From assembly GCF_037392515.1 (NCBI RefSeq), contig NC_090280.1, forward strand, positions 58,274,004 to 58,338,003: DNA of 64,000 nt, given 5' to 3'. Source of the DNA: Haliotis asinina (Eukaryota > Mollusca > Gastropoda > Lepetellida > Haliotidae). The notes beneath the pieces were generated by a model. It was not told the DNA's origin. It saw only the letters and a program-made list of their open reading frames with translations, and did no database searches. Shown here piece after piece: positions 50,222 to 61,167 of the stretch. The number at the start of each line of letters is the position of its first letter. Within the stretch, counting starts at the first letter, position 1. The translations under genes and the position numbers were made by a program.

Positions 50222-53200
50222 ATGGCAAAGACGTTCGATCGCCGTGCTGTGAGAACATACCACTTCGATGAATGTAAGTATCGAGGAATAATTTAATTGC
50301 CTAAAAGTTTTTTTTCAGATAATGACCAAACACGTATCTTTGATATGACGAAAACACTATATGAAGACGATTCTGAGTATCTATTTCGCTAGTCGTCAAC
50401 AAACTTTGTAACACTTTTTGTCGAAATTTAAAATGTGACAATTTCGTGGGTGGCGATGATTCTTCATGTCCAATTCGAAGTTTGAACGTAAAATTACGTT
50501 TACCCTGCTGTCTCCAGTCCAGGGTATTTATATCCAGACGATTGCAGTTTGACATAACAAATAAAACCTTCCTAAAATGAGACTACAGTGACTGAGGGAC
50601 TATTTGATTTATCAGCTCCATGATGGCGTAATTTAATGCCAGTTGAATGCCCCGAGTTAATTCGATTTCAATGTGACACCAGTTCATCTTTAAACAGTTG
50701 TTAAATCTCAGTACAATGATTTGTTTTGGGATTAATTTCTCAACACTTATTAGGTAACAATTGCAGTTAGTCAGTTTCATATGATCAGACTGTTTTAATA
50801 ACTCAGATTTGCTTCAATAAATCTTAGATTTGATAATGATTGACTTAATCATGGTAATATGTTACTTATAAAGACACACAGACATATTATATACTGATGC
50901 ACCAGAGACTATTATAATTGGTCTAGTCTGTATAATTTCTAATATTGTCATTGGATTTTATTTGTTCAGATTTGAGTGACCGTGATACAGTGGTTTTAAA
51001 CCTGTTATTTCAATTTATTAAAGTGAAATGGGCTGTTGTGAGATACTTCGATGGCCAGCTGAGTGGAGTCCTGAAGGGAACAGAAGTGGAAGATGAAGAG
51101 ACAGGGTTGACTCTCCAAGAGGGCTACATGCAGGAAGGAGACTATTGCATGGCCAAGTGGCTTGACAAGAAAATGTACAAGGCCAAGATTCTCTTCATAG
51201 GATGTAAGTGTAATAATAAGAAACATTCATGATTGAAGTGAGAGTTTAAAGTTTGTAAGTCTGAGTTGTATTTTAAAGAGCAAGGTAACAACAACAGATT
51301 GGATCGATGAAACAGATTTTCACCTATGTTACATTTCATGATGTCTTTGAATGATACCATAAATAGAAGATACATCATGAATATCCGTATGTAATCATTA
51401 TGTAACAACTCGTCTGAAACACATAGCACTTAGGCTGGGTCTAGCCTTAGTCCATGCCCAGTAGAAGATTAGTCCATTAGTTCATTCACAACATATTTTG
51501 ATTTTCGATCACTATTTGAAAAGCATGATATTTAAAGAAGTGTTTCTTAGTTTGAAATATTTTAGAAATGGAAAATAAAAAGGAAAGAGATTATAGTTTC
51601 CAGTAGCTCCTTGGAGAGGTTACAAATTGTGAAGTTGACATTTGTTTTCCATGAAATCATTCCTGCATTGAAGTCAAATGTTTATCCTTTCAGCTGACAA
51701 AGAAGAAGCTGCAAAGCAGGCAACTCTGCTGAAGGTGGCCTATCCTGACAGGAAGCAGGAGAAGAAAGCAGATTCTGATAAGGAAGTAGAGACCAAAAAG
51801 AGAAAACTGGCCAACCCTAACAAAGCTACGGAACCTACAAAGGTATGCAATACTTTGAAAGAAGATAATCAAATAAAGAAGGAAAGAGGAATTGTTAATT
51901 GTAGGTTTCAGTTTAGTTAAAACCTAACATTGCTAAAACGATAATTGTTACTGTACACGTTCATGAAAAGGACTCTAAGAAAAATCAGCTCAACAAAACC
52001 CAAATGGGTATCTTGCATCACGAAGTCTAATTTGGATCTAATTGGGACTAGACATAAGAATGAATTTTGCCTAGAGTGACAGTGTGCATATAAAACCAAA
52101 GCAACTACAAGCGGTTACTTGATATAACTATCAATACTGACTAATGCTACTTAAACACTACTTATGGGCAGTTAACCAGTGATTGTGAAATTACAGAAAT
52201 TAATGTAATTTACTGACAATTATTTACAAGCTCTTTATGGGTAAGTGTATTAAAAATGACCAGGGCCTATGGGAATTGAAAACAATAGTTGGAACAACTG
52301 TTATAAAACAAATTAAAACTCACTTTACTTATCGCAAAATATGATTGACAGCAAGACTGTTTCAAGGTGAAGAATTCTTGACACTATAAAGAGATATCAT
52401 GATGTTTGTATGAAGTAATTCGAGTATTGTTTTATTGTTATATTGACTTAAGCTTTTATGGATATATTTAATTTTATTAAAAATAATATTTCAGAAAGCA
52501 CCTAAGATTTCGGAAACAGAAAAGAAGGCCCAGATAAGAGCCCATGAGAAGATGGTGGAGGAGCTCTTGGTGGTGCAGTACGGCCATGGAGACCAGGTAG
52601 AGGAGTTGACAAGGAGCCTAGAGGAGAAAGACGTCATTATCAAGGAGAAGGAGCAAATCATCAGGGAAAAGGAGCAGGTTATAAAGGACAAAGAGCAGCT
52701 ATTAAAGGACAAGGAAGAGGAACTTGCTGCCACGAAAGCTAGCCTGGCAAGACTGCAGGCAAGGACAGTTCAACCTTGTCCATGCAATGGTGATCTTGCA
52801 TCCTCTTTGATGTCAGAATCAGTGCAGAGATTTATTAATCAGCTGGCTGGATTATGTCCAGTTAATCCAGCCACCGAAACTCTGCCGCAGCCAAGTACCT
52901 CCCCATCAATTCCCCGAACACCTGCTTTCTCCCCTCCTACGCAATCTATGCTCATGTCTCCACCAGCGCCGCCGCCACCTTCCCCATCTTTATCACCTGT
53001 TTCACCTAGGACAAGTACTCTGCCATCACCCTCAACATGCGATGCTGATCTCGTTGACCTTGGCGGAGGGGTGATGCTAAAGAAAATTGTCCTGGACGCC
53101 TGCATTTCTTCTGCGAAGGGATCAACCTCCAAGCTCGTGAGAAATTTGCTTCATGCATTTTTTTCTGACCAGGAGCTTGGGGAATCCTCCGCAGAAGGGA

Positions 53201-53864
53201 AAGGGACGAAGGCTGCTTTGCCAACAAAGACAGTCGCAGCAATAAAAGGTAATTCTAATAGAGAACTTGAAAAATTGAACCAAACAAGTGTAAAAAAGCA
53301 TATGAAAATATAGAATTGAACATCTCTGTACATTTTTATACAATAGATAAGTATTGTGACTATCATTCAAGTAAAAACTAGATTCATGAAAGTATCTTGA
53401 GCAGTATGTTTCTGTGGAAATGTTGAATTGTGTGTAGGTGTTAAAGTGAGTAATGTTGTGGTTTTGGATTTCATGTAGTTAAATTTTGTTCATTATTCAA
53501 AATTCATATTTATTACTTGAATACATCAAACAATGATCCCTTTTCTCCACTCGGTTATTTATTAATTATTTATTTTAATCATGTACACATAGATAAAAAT
53601 CTTTTGTTAAACAATTCTAAATTTCAAGCTTCTTTTGAACTAGTTTTCAAATGAAATATTTTAACACTGGTGATATAAACATTGTCAAAATTGTACAACA
53701 TAATACAGATAAATTGAAATGATTTAATCAATCTTTTCATTACAGGGTTCGTGTTATCAAAGAGCCCGAGGACAACTGAACGAGAGCTAGTTCAGATTAT
53801 GAACTGCCAGTGTGCAGACTCAAGAAAGAAAATGAAAAATAGAGTGATCACTACAGACCTATAA
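50222..53864 (+). CDS. BEN-domain DNA-binding protein with coiled coil and Tudor/SH3-like N-terminus, five exons, 435 aa
   Basis: Exons are 50222-50273, 50970-51203, 51694-51842, 52495-53248 and 53746-53864, all GT-AG; the joined length is 1308 nt ending in TAA. Residues about 36-95 resemble a small Tudor/SH3-type barrel (KWAVVRYFDG ... YCMAKWLDKKMYKAKIL). Residues 96-160 are lysine-rich and nuclear-signal-like (TKKRK). A heptad-rich Glu/Lys coiled coil spans about 178-236, with repeated KEKEQ and KDKEQ blocks. Residues 271-324 are Pro/Ser-rich. A BEN domain fills 331-435 (LGGGVMLKKIVLDAC ... KLVRNLLHAFF ... ELGESS ... AIKGFVLSKSP). BEN domains bind DNA, often palindromes, and can act in chromatin repression. 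It is divergent to the transposase, with about 1.2 kb between starts. An in-frame alternative exon 2 acceptor at 51023 would drop 18 residues. Confidence 0.84.
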
Positions 53865-55553
53865 GAGTCGTTTTAAAAAAATGCAGGAATTCTTGTCCCT
53901 GCTCAGTTACATAAATATTTTTTCAAATTTATTGCACTCTTTCAGCCCAAGAAGAAAATTAAGGCATTATATTTGTATATCCATGTTTAATTGTGGACAA
54001 ATGTGTTTTGATTTCTTATTCGTAACAGTCCTTAAAAGGGCGAAAATTGAGCTGTTTTCATTGTCCCTCAGTCAGGGTGTTGTTTGTTTTTCATCTCTGT
54101 TGATACAAATTCACTAAATTAGTTAACTTCGGGGTCTGATTTCCTGTGTATTAGCTGTTTAGTTCACACACATAAGGATTGAAAGATGTTTGACTTCATA
54201 TTTTCTAAATTAAGACATGTTTTGTAGCTGTCCCTCAGATATTGTTCTTTCCCATAACGACTGTGTCAAATTTGAAATAATGTATGATCACTGATGCCAA
54301 CATACCCAAACTTCTGCATGCTCTTTGGCACTTCCTGTGTTCTCATGATGACAAAAGTTCCAGATGTTCTGTTGACTGAGAGTTGTGGGGAAAGGACTTA
54401 AAATATTAGGACTTTGGGCATGTACTTATTAAGTGTCTTTCCTGTAACAATACTGTTGCACTGACATGTACAGTATTGCAAAATTTTGTTTCCATGATAG
54501 CATCCGAACTGTGAAACATTTGAAACTTGAAAAGTCCAATTTTTATGAGGGGGCATTAATTTTCCTCATAATGTAATTTGTGTTGATGTACTACATTCCT
54601 ATAACGTTCTTTCCTGTAATGCTAAGAATGGTAACTGTGGAAAGAAAACTCAGACATTTAAACAGGAACTAGGTATAATATAAACTTGTATCTTAATATA
54701 TTATTAGTGTGAACCTGTCACACTTTTGGTTCAATATATTATTATGTTTATACAATGTGAAAAAGAGATGATAAGTTACATATTTGTCCTCAGACGATTA
54801 CAGCAGAGAATGGTAATTGTTGCAGGAAAGAATATATTTGTCACTGTGATTATCATGTTCAAGGTTTTACTAACATCTTACCCCATGTAGGAGTAATCAT
54901 TACACGAATATTATTCTCTAATGTATGTGTATGCAATTAACAGCATTTGCTGGATGTACAGACACTGAATGCAACCGTTACAGTAAAGAATTTATTCTGT
55001 TACTGTAAAGAACGCTTATGTTACCGTAGAGAAAAAACAGCAGTTCACAGAGAATTTTGGTATAAAATATGCATATGTCTTAATATGTTCTTAGGTGTAA
55101 GCCTGTGTAAACTCACACTTTTTGGTTCAGTATATTGATATTTATATAATGTGATAAATGGATTGTTAAGCACCTTTTTTTATCTTTCCTGTAACAGGCA
55201 TATCTTTCCCGACTAACAATATTTTTTTTGTATTTTTTCAAGGTTTTAAGTAGTGATATTGATTTAAAAATACTGTATCAAGAAGTATGAATGTTTTCAT
55301 TACCATTAATGTAAGAAAATGTTTTCTTGGGTGAGGTTTTGCTGAATTGTGATGTAATTAAAATTGAATAGTATTTCTAATGCCGTGCTGTTGATGTTTG
55401 TTGAATTATGCTTTTGCTTATGTGACCATAAATGTAAAACTCAGAGCTTTCTATTTCTAGAACCAGTGGGTTTCTTAATGGCCATCCCCATAAAAACTGC
55501 AAACGGTCATCAGCTGTAATTCTGGTTGGTACTTCGGTTCAGTATGTGAGAAT
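53865..55553. repeat. BEN gene 3' flank with a diverged ~390-bp-spaced internal duplication
   Basis: AT-rich non-coding sequence between the BEN stop and the right array. Two similar segments lie at about 54643-54775 and 55031-55165. Both contain a TCTTAATAT...AGTGTGAACCTGT / AGGTGTAAGCCTGT stretch, then CACACTTTTTGGTTCA and a TATAATGTGA block. GTTACTGTAAAG-like motifs also recur nearby. No further gene is supported here. Confidence 0.55.
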
Positions 55554-55827
55554 CTTATAAGAATCTTATAAGAACCAATAAGGTTTCTTATAAGATTTCT
55601 TATAAGATTCTTATAAGTATCCTCTAAGTTTCTTATAAGATTTATATAAGAATTGTATAAGAATCTTATAAGTTCTTATCTAATTTGCATACAAAATTCT
55701 TATAAGAATCTTATAAGAAACTTATAAGAATCTTATAAGAAACTTATAAGAATCTTATAAGAAACTTATAGGAATCTTATCAGAAACTTATAAGAATCTT
55801 ATAAGAATCTTATAAGAAACTTATAAG
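55554..55827. repeat. Right subterminal array of CTTATAAG palindromes
   Basis: Seventeen perfect CTTATAAG octamers plus two one-base variants (CTTATAGG and CTTATCAG, near 55765-55782) occur in 274 bp. From about 55698 to the end they repeat at an exact 11-bp period with spacers of mostly alternating AAT and AAA. The outer copy ends 15 bp from the right terminus, mirroring the left array. Each octamer contains a TATAA core, so chance promoter activity is possible. Confidence 0.9.
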
Positions 55828-56035
55828 AATATTTCATATGGGTACTGAGCACAACTGAGTTATTTTCATCTAATTAATCCAGATCAGCTCAATGTCACTT
55901 CAAGTCTATATTTCTATGCAAAAATATCATGAACATGACTTCCTATCAAAAGTTCTGTCAACAGATAATGTTGGATAGTAGTGCCCATAACACGTGAAGG
56001 TCCTGGTTAGAAGTTATTTTTAGTAACCCTTGTCT

Positions 56036-56176
56036 AAAGGAATCAGGTGGTCAGGCTTGCTAACTTGCTTGACACATGCCAGCACATGCTAATCACATAG
56101 ATCAATGTTCATACTGATGATCACTGGATTGTCTGATCCAGTTATATACAGACTGCCACAATATAGCTGGAATGTT
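56036..56176 (-). mobile_element. SINE family A copy just outside the BEN/TNP2 element
   Basis: GGTGGTCAGGCTTGCTAACT, TGATCACTGGATTGTCTGAT and ATATAGCTGGAATGTTGC. It begins about 190 bp beyond the element's right end. Confidence 0.8.
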
Positions 56177-57387
56177 GCAGAGTGTGGCATAGAACTGTTA
56201 AATCGCAACCAAAGATGCATAGACGTTTTTCAGACAGTAATATTTTACAATGTCACGATGTATAAGTAAATCCCAAGTCTGCTGTATACAGAAGATGAAC
56301 ATATGTACTTCCGTCATTAACACCATCATAATATCCAGTTGTAGATGGTGTAAAGCGATGCTGTTGAACTCTGCCATACTGAAAGATGCCCACATGTTCT
56401 ACAGGATAACAACTTCCCGATGTACTGTTGTCGATGTTGTAAATCCCTCATCAGTGGGGAGGAAGTGCCCCTATTTATATGGGAGGGTGCCAAGGTGATG
56501 CAGAGTATGATGCTGAAAGATGGCAGCAATCATGTCGGATTCATGGCAGCTGTTTAAGGGAGATAATTCAGATTCCCCAGATTTGTCACCCATTGGCAAG
56601 ACTTGGATGTGGTATGGTCTAAAGGATAGTCTGATCAGTATGTTCAACATTAGTTCAGGTATTCACTTAAATTTTGTTGGATGGTTGAACATGTGTGACC
56701 AGTAGGGCTGCATCTTCAGTACCTTCTTACCGTCATAAATTGGTATATCGCAATATGCTTTTCAAAAGATACATATGACATACTCAGTAAAGAACATGTG
56801 AATCTTTGGGGTGATAACTGTCACGATTTGAATTACAATTTCATTTGCAAACATTTTTTCCTTTTTGTTATTCGATGACAAAATGGCGTATAGTAACAGT
56901 ATAAATTGTATGAAAAAGGTACATAGAATCCCAGGCAATGAAACACAAATTTGATATTACTATTATCAGAATCATAACACGCTTTGGGACTTAAAGTGTA
57001 GGAAATAGCATCAACATGTACAATCAGAGGTCACTGTCAAACCATATCAGATTGTATAATTTATTAATCACATGATCATAATGGGTCTAAGTACTGAAGT
57101 AAGTATCCGGGTCCAACCCGTTACCCACCTGCCCAACAATACCTGTAGTCCTGCCCCTTCAAATCAGCTTGTTCAAAATTAGAATAATATGTACTAACAG
57201 AAAAATCATGAGAATCTTATTCCAAGAAAGACTGTGGTATACTGCTGACAGATTCAAGTGATTTCTTGGACATAAACCTTGTTATTGTTATTGTTGAAAT
57301 AGAATTTCTGAATATAAGCCATTGAAAACATGGAGTAATGGACAATAGTTCAATCCCTTTTACAGGTTCAAATGACCTGTGAAAACC

Positions 57388-58287
57388 TAAATTAGAGTTG
57401 GTCTTCAGTAATGCATGCTTGTCATAAAGGGCAACAAACGAGATTGTGTGGTCAGGCTTGCTGACATGGTTGACACAAGTTTTCATATCCCAATTGCATA
57501 GATCAATGCTCATGCTGTTGTTCACTGGATTGTCTAATGAACAGACATACTTATTTAAAGACCACCAAAACATTGCTGGAACACTGTTGAGAGCAAATAA
57601 AACTTAATTTAAATGCACACTCAGAACAAACAGTGAATTTCTGAGTCCGAATCCACTGAGCGCTTGAGTTTAGTTTTACTCCACACTTGTCAATATTCCT
57701 GCTGTATGTGTCAACCAAGTCAGCAAGACTGATCACCTGATCCCACTTGTCATCTCTTATGACAAGCATTGGTTACTGAAGGCCAATATTCTAACCTAGA
57801 TCTTAATGGGTCTGAATCAACTTCAGTAACACCACTGTCATGTCCTCACGATATTTTATCAACCAGGAAAAATACTTAAGCATTCCCCCATTGCTATGTT
57901 TACACCAACAACTTAAACATGAATCACTGAATGAAAATGCTTAAAACTTTTTCAGCCTGCCTGAGTGAGTTGTGTTTGTAAGCCTGTCTTTCCGAATTGT
58001 CCAGCATTATCTTGGGAGGAAGGACCAGGAGTGGGCTTGACACACCGTACCCATGTGGGGAATCAAACCCTGAATAGATATTTTTACTATTGGGTTATGT
58101 TTTTTGGTATGCCTAGTTTTTAAAATTCAAACATTGGCTTTAATGCAATGCAGGGCGGTATGGTTACTTAGCCTTGTGGTTATAGTGTTTGCTTATCATG
58201 GTTCAAATGACCATCTGGGTATTATGTGTGGGTGTTAGTGATATTGCTAAAAGTGGGATAAACTGAATTAAACTCACTTGCTCAATT
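57388..58287. mobile_element. Cluster of four SINE copies in alternating orientation
   Basis: 57388-57545 is family A, minus (GTGGTCAGGCTTGCTGACAT). 57655-57808 is family A, plus, with an internal deletion (GTCAACCAAGTCAGCAAGAC). 57962-58092 is family B, minus (CGTACCCATGTGGGGAATCA). 58151-58287 is family B, plus (TTAGCCTTGTGGTTATAGTG, ATATTGCTAAAAGTGGG). Confidence 0.75.
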
Positions 58288-59884
58288 ACTGCATTGCATT
58301 CAGTGCAATAATCCTTAACTAAGCAATACAGGATCTTCTTCTTGATGAACTTTACTGTCCTCCTTGAGGCAATAACTTTGCTACCGAATTCCCGTATTTT
58401 GGCTCATGCGAAAGTTAGCCCGTGGGCAAAAGCACAGGATTGCTTTCAAATACTGTCTACAGAGTCTAGTCATTGTCTTAGACCTCAGTCAGTCTTCTCA
58501 TAATAGTTTGTGTTTTGTATTAGACTGATAACTTTATCATTCATGTTCACATTTACTCAAGTGAGTAAACATTTTCATAATGTTCGGTTTTGAATTTATA
58601 GACCAGTTTCCTAATTAAAAAGTTTTGAAAAATCCTGATTCGTTTCTGTTTTATCAAATGTTTCATCACTGGAACCAAAATTTTCGTGAATACCCAGTAT
58701 ACTATTTTCATGAACTAGGCAGTTTTTGATCACATTTGGGGAATTATACTGACATTTTCTGCAGGGCCAAGTATTGATCTCACTGCAGGAATAGATAAGC
58801 CCATGAAATTATCATACATAATACATTGCAATAACACATTTCACAAATCCAAAGATCAATATGTTCTTGAAAATAGAGAAGGGGAGAAAATGTTAATAAA
58901 CATGTTGATGAAAATGTACCATTTTCCATTAGAGTGACATTGTCATCTTGCAGAAAGCTCTGACAATTAGCCAGGGCATTGACTATCTAAACACTAATCT
59001 TGTTTAGCTGCCTCCTATTACCTTAATTAACTATATCAATATATTCATAATTTATACCTGCTTCATGCTAGCAGGTATTTGACAAATTTTAAGTTTCATT
59101 ATAACTATCAGAAATAGCACACAGAATATTCCACAGTTTAGAAACAATTTTTAAGATTATCAATGGCTGTATATATACTGAGCATGTTACGTTTATGGAG
59201 TTAGACATGCAAACATAACAAACAGTGCACAAACATCACATTTGCCTCCTTATATTTCCACATTTTTATGTTCTTATTCTCATAAATGCAAAACATATCT
59301 ATGTTCTACTCTAATATGGGTGAGATACAATTTGTATCACATTATGATTCACAATACAGTGTTTCCAAGTTAATTTACTCTCCCTTTTTGCAAACAAGTC
59401 ACAACCCTTGATTAGTTTTTTCAGAACATATAAGCTTGAGGACACTGTGCAGATTCTGCTATTTATAGGAAACCAGTAAATACTCGAAAATTTGAATAAA
59501 CTTGGCTCCCTTGGAACTTCCAGGAATCTCTGTATACAACAGGGATCTAGATAAGGGCAGTATCGGCATTTGTACGGATGAAAAATATATACACGATATG
59601 GTAGGAATAAAATCAGAAAATGTAGCAGATATGCATCACAGCGATGGTGTATGGTCTTAGAATCATTTCTAGAGGTATTTATCTGAAAAAGTTTGCTTTA
59701 TTGTTCACTGAAATGTTTACACAAGAGTAGCAATGTTGTGGTGCACATATAAAACGAAACATGAGATTACCTACACACCATTAAATTCCTTTCAGCACTG
59801 TAACTCCAACTCTTCAATTGAATAAAGAAGGCATGCATGTAACTGCCATAGAACTTGAAACTATGATACTGCTCGTGTTGAAAA

Positions 59885-60060
59885 ATGTCTGAAACTGGAC
59901 TCAAACCACAAACATCCTGATCTGAAGTCAAACACCTTGTGCACATGGCCAAAGAGGTTAACCCCTCTGGAAGATGCCAAGGTAAGGATGCTACCTGTGG
60001 GATGACTTCACACCCTGCCACACACTCCGGCATCAACAGAAGGCAGATCTCAAGCCACAC
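59885..60060 (-). mobile_element. tRNA-like SINE, family C, copy 1
   Basis: Shares GGCCAAAGAGGTTAACC, a GGATGCTACCTGTGGGATGA block and CACCCTGCC with copy 2. The region is diverged and partial. Confidence 0.55.
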
Positions 60061-60164
60061 AGAGATTTATTTTTGTCAGATTTAACATGAAAAAGCTCAG
60101 CCTACATTGGGCAACACTGAGACCTACTTTTGTCAAATTTAACTTGAACATGCTCAGCCACACA

Positions 60165-60331
60165 CTGGGCACCAATGTAGTGGCCTTAAAAATTTCTGAT
60201 TCCATTGCTGGGATTCGAACCACAGACCTTCTGTCCTCATGACCAAAGAGGTTAACCTCATCATGCAAGCTGACAAAGAAAGGATGTCGTCTGTGGGATG
60301 ACTCCACGCCCTGCTGCATATGTATCAACAT
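60165..60331 (-). mobile_element. tRNA-like SINE, family C, copy 2
   Basis: On the minus strand it contains GTTAACCTCTTTGGTCATGA and the B-box-like GGTTCGAATCCCAGC, spaced as in a tRNA-derived SINE head. It abuts the MITE at 60343. Confidence 0.6.
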
Positions 60332-60342
60332 CTCATCATATA

Positions 60343-61167
60343 CTGTAAATCATGAAATTAATGCACCATGAATTTAATGCGAGTGCAAAGGTCTTGTCTA
60401 AAATGCGTCATGACATTAATGCGAGCTCAGGAAGCTGTGTCGATTAGAAAATGCGACACCCTGATTCTTTGTTGTTCATTTTCTTTTCATTTCTTATTAC
60501 CACACACTAATTACCTGAATTGAACTTGTTAAGCATTGAATGGAATAGAGCTGACGATGTTTTGATTACGCTGCCATGTTTGATCACGTGATTGCTTGCT
60601 ACTACTTGTCTTATGATGACAACAATCAATGGTGAATTCAAGGTGGCCATGAAGAACCAATCTATTAATTGGTATGCCAACAAAGTGTCAGACAATTTGA
60701 CAGGTTCCAAAAAGGACACACTTGTGGATTTATGAATAAGTGTGATGAAGCCTCTACATGCCAAATGGATGGAGGCCGCGATTGCAAAGGTGAGCAAAGA
60801 TCGCTAAACGATCCTGCGTGGCTGGAGAATGTCCGGTCTGGCTGATGTGCTTCAATGACTTTGAACAATTGACAGTGATTATTGTAACCAGTGATAACTG
60901 ACTTGCGATACCCGTAATGAGAAAGTGACCTGTATTGACTGGTGTAGTGTGAAGTGTCAACACTTCTGCTTAGTGACAAAATTTGCCGATGAATAATTTC
61001 AATAGGTATTAATTTAAGTAGTGTCAATGAGAGGAAGAGATTTCCGTTTTCTGACGTTTATTCAAAAGTACACCCCCAGACTGAAATGCGTCATTTTAAT
61101 AATGCGACACATGTACAGATGCATTTTTCGCATTAATAAAATGTTCGCATTAATTCATGATTTACAG
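60343..61167. mobile_element. MITE-like non-autonomous DNA transposon (~825 bp)
   Basis: Left end CTGTAAATCATGAAATTAAT and right end (read inward) CTGTAAATCATGAATTAATG form terminal inverted repeats of about 22 bp with one indel. Both ends abut TA (60341-60342, 61168-61169), as in Tc1/mariner-type insertions. TTAATGCGA motifs recur inside both arms. No transposase is encoded. Confidence 0.8.

Larger units (their letters stand above)
44721..55842. mobile_element. Candidate autonomous 11.1-kb TNP2 (EnSpm/CACTA-like) DNA transposon with a BEN-domain accessory gene
   Basis: The unit is bounded on both sides by arrays of CTTATAAG. The outer copy of each array lies exactly 15 bp from matching termini: CCCGTACGG at the left and, reading inward, CCCATATGA at the right. 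Both ends abut TA (44719-44720 and 55843-55844), a possible 2-bp target duplication. The terminal 15 bp match at only 7 positions, so the inverted repeat is weak and the exact ends are inferred. Inside are two intact divergent genes: a TNP2-type transposase on the minus strand and a BEN-domain protein on the plus strand. No SINE fragment was seen inside, although the flanks carry many (for example 41136-41472 and 56036-56176). The termini do not read CACTA, so superfamily placement rests on the transposase. The element lies in TMEM47 intron 1. Confidence 0.75.

Noticed and set aside
52839..53370. Minus-strand frames opposite BEN exon 4
   Set aside because: Shadows of the plus-strand coding exon, which has the domain content and splice sites.
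44721..55842. Classical CACTA element with CACTA termini
   Set aside because: The inferred ends read CCC(G/A)TA. Only the transposase relates it to that group, so a strict CACTA label is not supported.
44721..55842. LTR retrotransposon with the arrays as LTRs
   Set aside because: No reverse transcriptase, integrase or primer site; the arrays are short palindrome clusters and the enzyme is a DNA transposase.
60665..61027. 120-residue minus-strand frame
   Set aside because: Lies entirely within the MITE and has no transposase motif.
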